A stretch of DNA of 64,000 bases from Polyangium jinanense. Its GTDB lineage: Bacteria; Myxococcota; Polyangia; Polyangiales; Polyangiaceae. The position numbers and the translations under genes were made by a program. Positions 35,408 to 43,815 of the stretch are shown in pieces. The notes under the pieces were generated by a model. The model searched no databases. It was not told the DNA's origin and saw nothing but the letters and a program-made list of their open reading frames with translations. The stretch lies in NCBI RefSeq assembly GCF_028435365.1, contig NZ_JAGTJJ010000008.1, positions 1-64,000 on the forward strand, read 5' to 3'. Numbering within the stretch: the first letter of the stretch is position 1; each line of letters begins with the position of its first letter.

Positions 35408-35931
35408 GACCCCGACTCCACGAGACCGATGAACGGCAAGTTGCGGTAACGCTCGGCCCAGTCGAGCCCGTAGCCCACGACGAACTTGTCTTCGATCGTG
35501 AAGCCCAGGTAGTCGATCGGCACCTGGATGCGCGTGCGCGCGGGCTTGTGCAGGAGCGCGCAGACCTTCACGCTCGCGGGCTTGCGCGTGCGGAGCAGGT
35601 CGAGCAGGTGCGCGATCGTCAGGCCCGTGTCGACGATGTCCTCGACGATGAGGACGTCGTCGCCCTCGACGGGCTTGGTGAGGTCGTGGGTGATTTGCAC
35701 GACGCCCGAGGACTTGGTGCCCTCGCCGTAGCTGCGCACGCCGAGGAACTCGACGCGCATCGGCAGATCGATGTGGCGCGCGAGGTCGGAGGTGAAGACG
35801 AAGCTGCCCTTGAGGACGCAGACGAGGACGAGGTTGCGCCCCGCGTAGTCGCGCGTGATCTCGGCGCCGAGCTCGCGCACACGCTGCGCGATGCTGTCGG
35901 CGTCGATCATCGTGGAGACGTTGGTGGCCAT
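35404..35931 (-). CDS. hpt: Hypoxanthine phosphoribosyltransferase
   Basis: The 175-residue purine salvage enzyme makes IMP/GMP from hypoxanthine/guanine and PRPP. Visible motifs are [26 protein letters not shown], the PRPP loop [13 protein letters not shown] and the base-binding end [19 protein letters not shown]. Length and order are normal. It is the first gene of a two-gene unit with the TPR protein. Confidence 0.97.
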   Translation of the reverse strand: MATNVSTMIDADSIAQRVRELGAEITRDYAGRNLVLVCVLKGSFVFTSDLARHIDLPMRVEFLGVRSYGEGTKSSGVVQITHDLTKPVEGDDVLIVEDIVDTGLTIAHLLDLLRTRKPASVKVCALLHKPARTRIQVPIDYLGFTIEDKFVVGYGLDWAERYRNLPFIGLVESGS

Positions 35932-36026
35932 CAGGAGCGCGAGCTAGCACCGGCGGCGCGGGGCGCCTAGGTGGACGTGAAGCGAGCGCGCTCCCGGTGG
36001 ATCCGACGGCGCGTTATGCTGCCTGC

Positions 36027-36617
36027 ATGGCGCCTCAGCCGACCGAGGATGAGCGGGTGATCCTGAACGGGATGACGTGGCAGGACTACGAGAGGCTGCT
36101 CGCCGACCGTGGGGATCAAGCTGGCGCGCGCATGGCGTTTCTCGACGGGACGATCGAGCTGATGCGTTCGTCCTTCCACCATGAAGGGGTCAAGAAGACG
36201 CTCTGCCGGCTCGTTGAGGCCTACGCGGATGAACGAGGGCTCGATCTCAACGGATACGGCTCCTGGACGCTGAAGAACGCGCTCGTCGGGCGAGGGCTGG
36301 AGCCGGACGCGTGTTACGCGCTCGGCGTGCCGGGTGGCGACCTCCCACAACTGGCCATCGAGGTCGTGTGGACGAGCGGAGGCCTGAACAAGCTCGACAT
36401 TTACCGGAGCCTCGGCGTGGGCGAGGTGTGGATCTGGGAGCGAGGTGCGGGCTTCTCGGTTCACGTCCTCAGGGACGGTCGGTACGAGAAGGCGACGAGG
36501 AGTGCTCTCCTGCCGGAGCTCGACCTGGCACTGCTCCAGAGCTTCGTTGAATCGCCGAACCAGAGCCAAGCCGTGCGGGCGTTCCGGGAAGCGCTGCGAG
36601 GGTCGACGGGCGGGTGA
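36027..36617 (+). CDS. Uma2/DUF820-type restriction-endonuclease-fold protein
   Basis: The 196-residue product has the Uma2 pattern: MTWQDYERLL, MAFLDGTIELM, and the PD-(D/E)xK-like core with LEPDACYAL, then QLAIEVVWTSGGLNKLDIYR (E and a later K), GVGEVWIWE. Such proteins are abundant in cyanobacteria and myxobacteria; their biological role is unclear. The stop codon lies inside the first unit of the 21-bp tandem repeat, so repeat changes could alter the C-terminus. ATG at 36027 is chosen; a GTG ten codons upstream is possible. Confidence 0.85.
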   Translation: MAPQPTEDERVILNGMTWQDYERLLADRGDQAGARMAFLDGTIELMRSSFHHEGVKKTLCRLVEAYADERGLDLNGYGSWTLKNALVGRGLEPDACYALGVPGGDLPQLAIEVVWTSGGLNKLDIYRSLGVGEVWIWERGAGFSVHVLRDGRYEKATRSALLPELDLALLQSFVESPNQSQAVRAFREALRGSTGG

Positions 36618-36779
36618 CCACGGGTCCCGGCCGGGTGACCACAGGTCCCGGCCGGGTGACCATGCGTCCTGGCGAGGTGACCATGGGTCCCGGCCGGGTG
36701 ACCATGCGTCCCGGCCGGGTGACCATGCGTCCTGGCGAGGTGACCACGGCTCTCGGCCGGGTGACGGTGGGTCCTCGCG
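36612..36779 (+). repeat. 21-bp tandem repeat, eight units
   Basis: Eight head-to-tail 21-bp units start with GGGTGACC and contain GTCCYGGC; units 3, 4, 6 and 7 carry single-base variants. Because 21 is a multiple of three, all frames stay open and read as heptad peptides such as GRVTMRP or WSPGRDA. No ribosome site is linked to it, so it is called a minisatellite rather than a gene. Confidence 0.9.
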
Positions 36780-36954
36780 CGGCCGACACGCATGGGCTCG
36801 GCTGTCAACGCAAATGTGCGTAACGGCGGCGCGGGGTCGAGTTGCCTCGTTGGGCAAGCCTGCGTCTCGCAACACGAATCCGACGTACACTTGTCTTGCT
36901 CGTTCCGTCCGGGTCGTGTAGTTCGCCATGTCCATGACCGTAAGGAACTTCTCT

Positions 36955-39297
36955 ATGTGGACTGGCTTCACGATGGCCCGACCTGCCCGCGCTCGCTGGA
37001 GCGCACCTCTGCTCCTGGCGAGCATGCTCATGGGCGTTGCATGCGCCCCAGCACCCGAATCCGAGGGCGCCGCCCCGACCGACGACGCTGTCGCGGAAGC
37101 GCAACAGGCTTTTTCGTTCGTCGGCGTCGAGCGGATCATCCCGCTCCGGTTCGTGCAGCTCGTGCCCTCCGGCTCGACGGAGAACCTGACCTACGACGAA
37201 ATTCTCAACATGGTGGAGCGGGCGAACCGCACGTGGCGGCCGGCGGGCGTCCAGTTCACGATCCGGTCCAGCTCGTCGTTCACGGTCACGAAGCTGCTCA
37301 AACCGGCGACCGACTACGCCCCGGGGAGTGGCCCGAACGACAACCCGCCCGAGTGGGTCGAATACACATGGGCCGAGGTTCGTGATGAGCTCCAGCAGAT
37401 CTACCCCAACCTGAGCTCGACGACGTTCAGCGACAGCACACTGAAGAACGCGAGATCCTGGCTCACGGCAGCCGCGGCGCTCGTAGGGGATCCCACGAAC
37501 TATGTCGTGTTCATCACGACCGACAGTAGCAGTTCGGGGACCTTTCCGTGGGCGGGCCCTGCCGTGCACTTCCAGCAGAAAACCACAAGCAGCGGAGAGG
37601 TGGTCGCCTTCCCCCACGAGATCGGCCATACCCTCGGCCTCCTGCATTCAGACGAAGTCGGGGCCTCGGGGGCGACCGATCCGGAGAACCCCTCCCAGGA
37701 CGTCCCCCGATGGAAGTACTGGGATCTCACGTACCTGCCGGGCAGCACGTTTTTTTCCACTCCGCATACGTTGTTCCACAGCCGTGCGGACGCCCAGAAC
37801 CACGCAGCGTTCGCGACCTTGCAGCCCATCTACAAACTTACGAACTGCGACTGGGACTCGTCGGGCAACGTGGGCTGCGACCTCGGCGATGCGGATGGCG
37901 ACGACACGGTGATGAACCCGCCGGGGTTCTACTTCCAAGGCGATTCGTCCACCCTGGGCTACAACATCATGAACGGGCCGACACCAACCGGCGCATTGTA
38001 CAAGGTGCCGAGCGATTCGCAGGTCGAGCTCGTGCGGGAGTACCTGCGCTTCGACATCCCGGTCTCGCCGGACTACTGGACGAACCTCACCGCCGGCATG
38101 ACCGGGACGCCACCGGCGCTCCGCGGAAACCGGCCGTACCTCGGCCTGGCCCAGCCGCGGGATACGACCTACCGCCTGGACTTCGACAACGACGGGCGCC
38201 GCGACCTCGCCGTGTGGGACCCGCCGGCGGCGGGCTCCACCGGCAACGGCACGTTCAAGATCTGGCTCTCGAACACCCCGACCGTCGTCCAGACCGTCCC
38301 GTTCGGGCTCCACGGTGATATCCCCGTTCCTGCGGACTACGACAACGATGGAATCACCGACCTCGCCATGTTCCGCCCCGGGGTGAGCTGGTCTAACAAC
38401 CTGGCGGAATGGCACATCTGCACCGGGACGAATTGCGGCACCGGCTTTGTGAGGAGCGTCCAGTTCGGGTCGCGCTCGGACATCCCGATGCCGGGCCACA
38501 ACCTGGTCGACAATGCCGGCGCGGATCTGCTCGTCTGGGACCGCAACGGCCGAAAGTTCCACTGGCGGTCGCTCGCGGGCACGACGCCGCCGGACGAACA
38601 GGAGATGGGGCTCGGGGTCCGGCTCGTGCCGATCGTGGCCAAGCTGAGCAACGCGTCCACGCCGGATCTGGCCGTGTACGACATGGAATCGGCGGTGCTG
38701 ACGTGGTTCGACGCTCACGATACGACTCCGGTGAAGCGCCAGCAGACGCTGTCCTCCGACTTCATCCCCGCGGCCACGGGGACACCCACGCAGCGGGCCG
38801 CGGTGGTGCCGCTCGTCGGGATGAAGCTCGCGTCCGGGCAGGACCGGCTCGCCTTCTTTCTGCCGGGAGAAGGTCGCTGGACGCTGCTCACGCCCGATAC
38901 CCCCGCGACGAACGGCGCGGTGACCTCGTTCACGCCCAACACGTGCCAGTTCGGAATGCAGGTGACGGACCTCCCGGTGCCTGGCATCGACATGAGCGAC
39001 GACGGCGAGTCCGACTTGCTGATCTGGCGAACGATTGGCAATGACGGGGAGCTCCATTGGAGGACGAGCGGGTGCGGCGCCGACGACTGGTGGGGGTACT
39101 CGACACCCGAGCGATCGCGCGTGCACACGGTCCCCGTGGCAGACATGTCGTCGCCGCCGGATGGCAAGCCGGACCTGATGGTGCTGGAGCCGGACGACGG
39201 CGGGAACGTGATCCGGGTCCTCGACTCGAACACCGGGTTCACGACGTGGATCCCCGGACTCCCGACGCTCGCCACGGCGCGCTCCGTAATGCTCTGA
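36955..39297 (+). CDS. Secreted zinc metalloprotease with FG-GAP repeats
   Basis: The 780-residue product has a signal peptide with a lipobox-like MGVA-C and a metzincin motif HEIGHTLGLLH at about residues 221-231. The C-terminal half has FG-GAP/VCBS-like repeats (DFDNDGRRDLAVWDP, DYDNDGITDLAMFRP, later DDGESDLLIWR) that should fold as a beta-propeller. The ATG at 36955 has AAGGA upstream; ATG at 36928 is an alternative. It is probably exported or surface-bound and used in predation or matrix turnover. The region before it (about 36780-36954) holds no other gene. Confidence 0.88.
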   Translation: MWTGFTMARPARARWSAPLLLASMLMGVACAPAPESEGAAPTDDAVAEAQQAFSFVGVERIIPLRFVQLVPSGSTENLTYDEILNMVERANRTWRPAGVQFTIRSSSSFTVTKLLKPATDYAPGSGPNDNPPEWVEYTWAEVRDELQQIYPNLSSTTFSDSTLKNARSWLTAAAALVGDPTNYVVFITTDSSSSGTFPWAGPAVHFQQKTTSSGEVVAFPHEIGHTLGLLHSDEVGASGATDPENPSQDVPRWKYWDLTYLPGSTFFSTPHTLFHSRADAQNHAAFATLQPIYKLTNCDWDSSGNVGCDLGDADGDDTVMNPPGFYFQGDSSTLGYNIMNGPTPTGALYKVPSDSQVELVREYLRFDIPVSPDYWTNLTAGMTGTPPALRGNRPYLGLAQPRDTTYRLDFDNDGRRDLAVWDPPAAGSTGNGTFKIWLSNTPTVVQTVPFGLHGDIPVPADYDNDGITDLAMFRPGVSWSNNLAEWHICTGTNCGTGFVRSVQFGSRSDIPMPGHNLVDNAGADLLVWDRNGRKFHWRSLAGTTPPDEQEMGLGVRLVPIVAKLSNASTPDLAVYDMESAVLTWFDAHDTTPVKRQQTLSSDFIPAATGTPTQRAAVVPLVGMKLASGQDRLAFFLPGEGRWTLLTPDTPATNGAVTSFTPNTCQFGMQVTDLPVPGIDMSDDGESDLLIWRTIGNDGELHWRTSGCGADDWWGYSTPERSRVHTVPVADMSSPPDGKPDLMVLEPDDGGNVIRVLDSNTGFTTWIPGLPTLATARSVML

Positions 39298-39407
39298 TCC
39301 CACGGGCCGGGGCGGCGGCGCTCGAAGGCGCCGCCCCCCGAACCCGCCCGCCGCCCTGACGCACTCTTTACACCCCACCCCCTCCCTCGTACCCTGGAGA
39401 ACCGCCG

Positions 39408-40262
39408 ATGTCCGAACACACCCTCGCCAGCCTGGCCAGCGCGCTCGGGGCGCCCGATCCCGCGCTCCTCGATGCATTGCTCGACGGCACCACCGAGGCG
39501 CAGCTCGTCGCCAAGGGGAAACACATCGCCTCATCGCGCGTCCTCACCGACGTGCGGCGGCTTTATGCGCTCGCGTATTCGTTCTGGGAATCGGCCACGG
39601 TCGCGCAGAAAGAGACGCTCCGGGGTTTTTCGGCGGAATTGCTCTCGGTCGCCGTGCATCAGGCGATCGCGCTCGATGCCATGCTCATCGAGCACGAGGA
39701 GCGGGGAGATTCGCGGGGGGCTTCTCGCGCGACGCGCGACGCGGCGCTCCGGGAGGCCTTCGAGAAGGCGCTGACGCTGCGGGATCAGGCGCATTCCATC
39801 CTGCTCAAGGTCGCAGGCAATGCCGCGGCCGCCGAGGAAGAGGTGAATCAGGCCGTGGGGACGGCGGAGGATCCGGCGGCCCTCGCGCGGGGGCTCGGCG
39901 CCCTCATCGCCCTCGCGAAGAAGTATGTCGACGAGCCGGCCGGGCCCGTGAAGATCCGCGCGGAGATCCTGCGATTGGATCACGATTACATCGCGAAGAT
40001 CGAGGCCGCCGCCGACACACTCGCGACCACGGCCCGGGCCGCCTCGGCGCGGCCCGCGGGAGAGAAGGTGACGCAAGGGTCGCTCGATCGCGCCGATGGC
40101 GTGAATCTGATGCTGCTCACGCACATCATCAGCGCCTTCGAGAATGCCCACGAGCAGGACCCGACCATTCCACGCCTCGTGCCGATCTCGACCCGCCGGA
40201 TGTTCGAGCGGAAGGTGAAAAAGAAGAGCTCCGACGAGGGCTCGGCGGGCGCAATTTCGTGA
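39408..40262 (+). CDS. Hypothetical helical protein (284 aa)
   Basis: The product is 284 residues, almost all predicted helix, Ala- and Glu-rich, with segments such as TLASLASALGAPDPALLDAL and LREAFEKALTLRDQAHSILL. There is no signal peptide and no recognised family. A basic C-terminus (RRMFERKVKKKSSD) is the only other feature. Its stop overlaps the thioesterase start (TGATG), so the two are likely co-translated. Confidence 0.7.
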   Translation: MSEHTLASLASALGAPDPALLDALLDGTTEAQLVAKGKHIASSRVLTDVRRLYALAYSFWESATVAQKETLRGFSAELLSVAVHQAIALDAMLIEHEERGDSRGASRATRDAALREAFEKALTLRDQAHSILLKVAGNAAAAEEEVNQAVGTAEDPAALARGLGALIALAKKYVDEPAGPVKIRAEILRLDHDYIAKIEAAADTLATTARAASARPAGEKVTQGSLDRADGVNLMLLTHIISAFENAHEQDPTIPRLVPISTRRMFERKVKKKSSDEGSAGAIS

Positions 40263-40696
40263 TGGTCACCGGAAAAGAGCCGCTCCCCGAGCACCTGACG
40301 AGCCGCATGACCCTGACCGTCCGCTTTTGCGAGACGGACCTCATGGGCATCGTGCATCACGCGAACTACCTGACCTACTTCGAGGCCGGCCGCGTCGACT
40401 GGCTCCACCGGCGCGGGGTCTCCTACGAAAAGTGGGTCGAGATGGGCATCCACCTCCCCGTCGTCGAGGCAAAGCTCCGCTACCGGAAAGCCGCGCGCTT
40501 CGACGAGACGCTCGTCGTGGAGACCACGTGCGCCGAAGTGACGCGTGTGACCGTGCGCTTCAGCTATCGCATCCTGCGCGGCGCGGACGTGCTCTGCGAA
40601 GGCGAGACGCTGCTCGCGTGCGTGGGCAACGAGCTCACGCCGAAGCGTTTGCCGGTGGAGATCGCTGCAGTGTTTCGGAGCCCCGAGACGCTTTAG
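40262..40696 (+). CDS. Hotdog-fold acyl-CoA thioesterase (YbgC/4HBT type)
   Basis: The 144-residue product carries the 4-hydroxybenzoyl-CoA thioesterase signature: VRFCETDLMGIVHHANYLTYFE, with the catalytic aspartate in ETDLMG followed by HHANY. The usual hotdog end is present (TPKRLPVEIAAVF). It hydrolyses short- or medium-chain acyl-CoA; YbgC relatives associate with the Tol-Pal system, not seen here. The stop overlaps the end of the convergent lipoprotein gene by a few bases. Confidence 0.93.
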   Translation: MVTGKEPLPEHLTSRMTLTVRFCETDLMGIVHHANYLTYFEAGRVDWLHRRGVSYEKWVEMGIHLPVVEAKLRYRKAARFDETLVVETTCAEVTRVTVRFSYRILRGADVLCEGETLLACVGNELTPKRLPVEIAAVFRSPETL

Positions 40697-42021
40697 TTCG
40701 AGGTTCCACCCGCATCCGGCGCTCCCGCATCGGGGACCTCGCCGAACGTGAAACGCGCCGGGATGTCGAGCGTGCTCGCCGGGCCGATGCGGTCGCCGAG
40801 GAACGTGCGCCACTGGATCACGTAGCGGCCGCGCAACGTGCCGATCACGTAGCGCTGGTCGTTCGGCGGGACCGCGACGACGGGCACGCCGTCGACGAGC
40901 ACGTACGCGAGCATGTCGGACGCGTTCACCGCGACGAACCCTTCGCCCGGCGCGAGCGGATCCGTGGGCGGCGGGAGCTGGAGCGCCGACGAACGGAACG
41001 CCGTGACTTCTTCGCGCGTGAGGAAGACGCCGCCAGGCGAAGCCGGAAGGCCGCTCGGCTGGTACGTCGAGCCAGGCGGAGGCACGAGCGTGTCGTTCGT
41101 CGGGATGTCGGTGCGGCGCGTGATCGTGGTGATCTCGAAGTCGATGCCGCCGCCGTCCTGCCACGTGTACGCAGCCGCGAGCGGGACCTCGCCGCCCTGA
41201 CAAACCGACGTGCGCGGATCGACGCCGACGATCTCCACGAGCGCGCGGCAGAGCAGCGCTCCGCCCTCGCCGATCTCCGCGGACTTGCCGAGCTCGAGCC
41301 GCACCGAGCCGAGGCTCGACGTGATCTCCACCTTGCGCGTCGGGAGCTGCAGCCGTTTGCCCTCGCCGACCGAACGCACGACGCCGGGCGAGAGGGGCGT
41401 GACGTCGACGCGCCGCTCGCCGAGCACGGTGCGGAGCGCGCCGGGCGGGACGACGCGGTAGTCAGTCGCGTCGGGCCAGAGGGCGATGTGGCCGTAGCGA
41501 TCGGTGCGCGCGCGGATCTCCGAGCGCTGCGGCAGCGGCATCGCGCGCGAGGCGAACTCGATGCGCATGCGGCCCGTGTCGGTGAGGTCGATCTTCCACT
41601 TCGGCGCGGTGAGCGCCAAGGCCGCCTTGATGCCGTCCTGCGAGATTTCGGGGCCGCGGGGCGGGGGCGGGACGTTGCGCGGGCGGAAGATGGCTTCGAG
41701 CGTGGCGCCCGCGAGGTCCTTCATGGCCGGCGCCTCCGCGGGGATCGCCTCGTCGCCACGAAGAACCCCCGGCGGCGGCGTGCCCGCGTCCGGGATGATC
41801 AGGCGGCCCGAGGGGTCGGCCATGAGGCCGATGGGCCCGCCATCGGGAACGCCGGCGTCGTGCGGCGCCTCTTCCGCCTCGGTGGCGAGGGGCGCGGGCA
41901 GGATGCTCGCGTTGGGGCTTGCGGCGTCGGTCGTCGACGTCGAGGAAGAGGACGTGCCGGGCGGCGCCTCGCACGCGGCGAGGGCCGGGAGGAGCAGGGC
42001 GAGCGCGACAGCGGATTTCAT
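40693..42021 (-). CDS. Lipoprotein, function unknown
   Basis: The 442-residue product has a signal peptide with lipobox LAA-C (MKSAVALALLLPALAAC) and a Ser/Thr-rich linker. A long beta-rich part includes SSLGSVRLELGKSAEIGEGG, which recalls FecR-like sheets. The C-terminal PDAGAPDAGG tract is typical of this organism. ATG at 42021 overlaps the HAD gene stop (ATGA). No catalytic motif was found. Confidence 0.75.
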   Translation of the reverse strand: MKSAVALALLLPALAACEAPPGTSSSSTSTTDAASPNASILPAPLATEAEEAPHDAGVPDGGPIGLMADPSGRLIIPDAGTPPPGVLRGDEAIPAEAPAMKDLAGATLEAIFRPRNVPPPPRGPEISQDGIKAALALTAPKWKIDLTDTGRMRIEFASRAMPLPQRSEIRARTDRYGHIALWPDATDYRVVPPGALRTVLGERRVDVTPLSPGVVRSVGEGKRLQLPTRKVEITSSLGSVRLELGKSAEIGEGGALLCRALVEIVGVDPRTSVCQGGEVPLAAAYTWQDGGGIDFEITTITRRTDIPTNDTLVPPPGSTYQPSGLPASPGGVFLTREEVTAFRSSALQLPPPTDPLAPGEGFVAVNASDMLAYVLVDGVPVVAVPPNDQRYVIGTLRGRYVIQWRTFLGDRIGPASTLDIPARFTFGEVPDAGAPDAGGTSN

Positions 42022-42737
42022 GGTTCGAGCTCGAAGGAGTGGATCACGTGGGCGCGTGGATCGAGCGGCGGCGGATCGGGGGCGTACTGGGTGTCCACGA
42101 AGACCGTCGTGCACGCGGGGTGAATCTCCAGGAACAGGTTACAGTTCGCCGGCTCGTTGTCGAAGACGGCGATGACCTCGCCGAGCCGCAAAAGTGCCGG
42201 CGCGACCTCGCGCTTGAAGACGCTGTCGGGCGTCTCGAAGGCGGGCTTCGTGACGAGCTCGGTGCCGACGACGCCGATCGGAAAGCCGAGATCACGGAGG
42301 CTCGCGAAGGATCCGAGCGCCATGTTCGGCAGATCGCGGCCCGTCAGGTACACGATGGTCGCGCCGCCGTCGTAACAAGCGCGCACGAAGTCCCGGGCGC
42401 CGGACATCTCGATGTCGTGGCGGATGTGCGGGTCGTAGAAGAAGCGCTCGCGCCAGAAGCGGAAGCCTTCTTCGTGGAGCGTCGGCTCGCTCACGCCGAG
42501 GCGTCGCAGCGTATCGACGAGGCCGTAGACCACGTCGTTGATGCCGGCGGCGGCGAGGGCGGCGGCCTCGGTCGGATGCCGCGTCCGCCAGAGCTCGGCG
42601 AGCTCGTGCAGGATCGCGACGACCCGCGGCCGGTTGTCCATGATCGTGCCATCGAGGTCGAAGACGACGACGCCCGCCCCGCGGGAGCGATCGCGCGACC
42701 GCTCCAGGACCTCGCGGAGAAGCCGCTTACGTTCCAC
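42018..42737 (-). CDS. HAD-superfamily hydrolase
   Basis: The 239-residue product has HAD motif I VVVFDLDGTIMDN near the N-terminus, motif II YLTGRD and motif III/IV near GEVIAVFDNEPANC, so a phosphatase-type activity is likely. The start is uncertain: GTG at 42737 with CGAGG nearby is preferred over an ATG at 42863, which adds a stretch unlike HAD proteins. Its stop overlaps the lipoprotein start by four bases. Confidence 0.85.
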   Translation of the reverse strand: MERKRLLREVLERSRDRSRGAGVVVFDLDGTIMDNRPRVVAILHELAELWRTRHPTEAAALAAAGINDVVYGLVDTLRRLGVSEPTLHEEGFRFWRERFFYDPHIRHDIEMSGARDFVRACYDGGATIVYLTGRDLPNMALGSFASLRDLGFPIGVVGTELVTKPAFETPDSVFKREVAPALLRLGEVIAVFDNEPANCNLFLEIHPACTTVFVDTQYAPDPPPLDPRAHVIHSFELEP

Positions 42738-42992
42738 CTCGCCGAGCCTTCGATGCGTGAAATGTGCTCCCACCGGACGGTAGCCTTGGCCCAGGTCGAG
42801 GCCCCTTGTCCAGCCGAAGGTGGCGGACCCTGACGAACGGGTACGTAGGGGGCACACCTTCACGTCGGCACATTGTCGCCTGATCTCCTACATTTGTTGG
42901 CCCCAGGATCCAGGCTCCCTTAACGTTCTGCCCAGCCGGCGGACGTGGCACGCGAGTGGAGATCGCGGCCTCGGTTCGTCGGTTGGAGGCCC

Positions 42993-43388
42993 ATGCGTTT
43001 TTCCAAGAAGACGGCCCTCGCGCTGACGGCCGTCGCCCTGTTCGCGTCGGGTTGCGGCAAGACGCCGAAGGACCGGCTCCAGGGGCGATGGCTCGGAGAA
43101 TCGATCGAAAACGTGCCGGAGCCGCACCTCGCCAAGGCCATGGGCTGGGTGAAAGGCACGGCGTTCGAGTTCACCGGGAGCAAGGTGACAGTCACGATCC
43201 CGGCCGAATCGCCGCGCACCGGCTCGTTCCGGGTGACGGAGGCGAGCGGCGACCGCGTGCTCCTGAGCTTCCTGCGCGACGAGGGCGGCCGCGACGAGGC
43301 GGAGGTGCAGTTCGTCGGCGAAGGGCAGCTCCGGTGGAAGATCGGGGACGGTCGGGAGATCGTGCTCGTGAAGTCCGTGCAGAACTGA
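42993..43388 (+). CDS. Small lipoprotein (131 aa)
   Basis: The product has a signal peptide with lipobox ASG-C21 (TAVALFASGCGK), then a compact beta-rich domain. DRLQGRWLGESIEN and FEFTGSKVTVTIP give it the look of a small lipocalin-like or DUF-type barrel. GGAGG lies five bases before the ATG. It is followed by a small membrane protein gene in the same direction. No specific function. Confidence 0.78.
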   Translation: MRFSKKTALALTAVALFASGCGKTPKDRLQGRWLGESIENVPEPHLAKAMGWVKGTAFEFTGSKVTVTIPAESPRTGSFRVTEASGDRVLLSFLRDEGGRDEAEVQFVGEGQLRWKIGDGREIVLVKSVQN

Positions 43389-43422
43389 GGCGGGCCTCTC
43401 GGCCGTTCGGGATCCCAGTGCA

Positions 43423-43815
43423 ATGGTGATCCTCGTCGTGTGGGCATTGACGCTCGGGACTGCGCTCGCTGGAAGCGCTTACACGACGCTCGAGCGTCGC
43501 TCGATCCGCGATACCGCCGGAGCGTTGTGGATCACGGCCGTGGGTCCGGTCCTCGGGGCCGGGCTCATGGGCAAGTACCTGGTCCTGTCGATCGTTGGTG
43601 ACCCCGCGAGGCACAAGCTCTCGGCGGACTACGACATCTTCATCGGCATGGCCGCGCTGCTCGGCGTTCTCCTGGGTCCCCTCGGCTTCGTGGAAGGCCT
43701 GCGGCATGCACATCCGCTCCACGTGCCGGCACACGTAAACGTGACGCGAGGGCTCTTCTTCGCGGCCTGGACCATCTCCGCCTGCCAGACGGCGTTCCTC
43801 GCGTTTTACGCGTAG
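43423..43815 (+). CDS. Small membrane protein (130 aa)
   Basis: Four hydrophobic segments can be seen (residues about 1-20, 35-58, 72-92, 108-128), for example VILVVWALTLGTALAG and AALLGVLLGPLGFVEG. There are no catalytic residues or known family motif. It lies 34 bases after the small lipoprotein and ends one base before the convergent gene. Confidence 0.7.
   Translation: MVILVVWALTLGTALAGSAYTTLERRSIRDTAGALWITAVGPVLGAGLMGKYLVLSIVGDPARHKLSADYDIFIGMAALLGVLLGPLGFVEGLRHAHPLHVPAHVNVTRGLFFAAWTISACQTAFLAFYA

Noticed and set aside
36614..36823. Heptad-repeat protein encoded by the 21-bp repeat
   Set aside because: No ribosome site, and all frames are open because the unit length is a multiple of three.
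40327..42123. 598-codon plus-strand frame
   Set aside because: It is antisense to a lipoprotein with a clear signal peptide and overlaps the thioesterase gene out of frame.
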